From the NCBI GenBank assembly GCA_023390215.1, contig JAEWDG010000183.1:1-6966 (forward strand): a stretch of 6,966 nucleotides of DNA. The letters are read 5' to 3'. Position 1 is the stretch's first letter; each line of letters opens with the position of its first letter. Below, in pieces: positions 6,756 through 6,966 of the stretch. Origin of the DNA: Bacteroidota bacterium (GTDB lineage: Bacteria; Bacteroidota; Bacteroidia; Chitinophagales; Chitinophagaceae). Position numbers and translations under genes: made by a program. The notes beneath the pieces were generated by a model that ran no database searches, had not been told where the DNA came from, and was given only the letters and a program-made list of their open reading frames with translations.

Positions 6756-6806
6756 GGTAATTTCTATCACTGAACAATTGATACTTGTTCACAAGGATAA
6801 ATTACC
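6756..6806. repeat. Long interrupted palindrome upstream of the RND adaptor gene
   Basis: Three nested pairs of inverted segments share a centre. The outer pair is GGTAATT (6756-6762) with AATTACC (6800-6806), the middle pair TATC (6765-6768) with GATA (6796-6799), and the inner pair TGAACAA (6771-6777) with TTGTTCA (6785-6791) around a 7-base loop. That is 18 perfect base pairs in 51 bases. No T-run follows, so a standard intrinsic terminator is unlikely. The 21-bp inner element has the size of a dimeric repressor operator (TetR/MarR class), which would fit an efflux operon. An mRNA hairpin or attenuator between the two genes is the alternative. The repeat is directly seen; its role is inference. 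Confidence 0.6.
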
Positions 6807-6833
6807 AGAGCAATCATCAAATCATAATAGAAC

Positions 6834-6966
6834 ATGAATAAGATTTTAAGTATGGTCGCCATCGCGGCGCTGTACCTCAATGTGGGCTGTACAAGTAAGG
6901 CTGGCGGAAAGGAAAAGACCGGGCGCGTAACCTATACCGTTACCAGTCCACTGTTAACCGATACCA
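6834..6966 (+). CDS. RND efflux periplasmic adaptor (membrane-fusion) lipoprotein, N-terminus only
   Basis: Only the first 44 codons are in the window; the frame is open through the right edge. The protein starts MNKILSMVAIAALYLNVGC, a lipoprotein signal with the probable lipidated cysteine at residue 19 (positions -2/-1 are V and G; the Asn at -3 is atypical but tolerated in loose Bacteroidota lipoboxes). A short Gly/Lys linker follows, then VTYTVTSPLLTDT, the opening beta-strand typical of AcrA/MexA-family adaptors in Bacteroidota (from memory of the family). Such adaptors bridge an inner-membrane RND pump and an outer-membrane TolC-like channel, whose genes usually follow. The start is chosen for the signal peptide; the leader is AT-rich without Shine-Dalgarno. 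No promoter box is seen directly upstream, so transcription may come from 6338-6367 or be controlled at the palindrome at 6756-6806. The lipoprotein call is strong; the adaptor call is good but rests on about 13 residues. Confidence 0.75.
   Translation, partial: MNKILSMVAIAALYLNVGCTSKAGGKEKTGRVTYTVTSPLLTDT

Noticed and set aside
6569..6760. + strand 63-codon frame overlapping the small secreted protein
   Set aside because: It lacks a signal sequence or motif and is in a different frame from the longer reading, which has a promoter and signal peptide.

Overview
The window looks like a chromosomal segment from a member of the Bacteroidota, probably of the Chitinophagia/Sphingobacteriia type. 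The evidence is moderate GC content, start codons without recognisable Shine-Dalgarno sequences, a textbook Bacteroidota-type promoter (TTG-N19-TAnnTTTG) at 6338-6367, and a lipoprotein-type RND efflux adaptor at the right edge. The phylum assignment is an inference from these traits; no rRNA or tRNA gene is present to confirm it.

All genes are on the + strand and fall into four blocks. (1) At 1-2608 lies the tail of an ABC exporter operon: the 3' end of an ATPase gene, then two paralogous ABC-2 permeases. Stop and start codons overlap (TAATG, then ATGA), so the three genes are almost certainly co-transcribed and translationally coupled. Their features match the YbhF-YbhS-YbhR type of drug/ion exporter, and the missing upstream part probably encodes the rest of the ATPase and a membrane-fusion protein. 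(2) At 2728-3093 is a single small VOC (glyoxalase/bleomycin-resistance fold) gene with its own candidate promoter. (3) At 3291-6308 is a 1005-residue cytoplasmic histidine kinase with six consecutive PAS domains and a NarL/NreB-type (HisKA_3) catalytic core, but no adjacent response regulator. (4) From 6338 to the right edge there is a small secreted protein of unknown function behind a strong candidate promoter, then a long interrupted palindrome, then the first 44 codons of an RND efflux periplasmic adaptor lipoprotein.

Two different efflux systems (ABC-2 and RND) therefore flank a VOC protein and a multi-PAS sensor kinase. This would suit an envelope-stress or small-molecule response, but nothing in the sequence directly links the kinase to either pump. 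I see no phage, transposon, CRISPR or RNA-gene signals. Most of the window is ordinary. The points most worth following are the 51-nt palindrome before the RND operon, the apparently leaderless secreted protein, and a histidine in the fifth PAS domain that lines up with the haem ligand of FixL.
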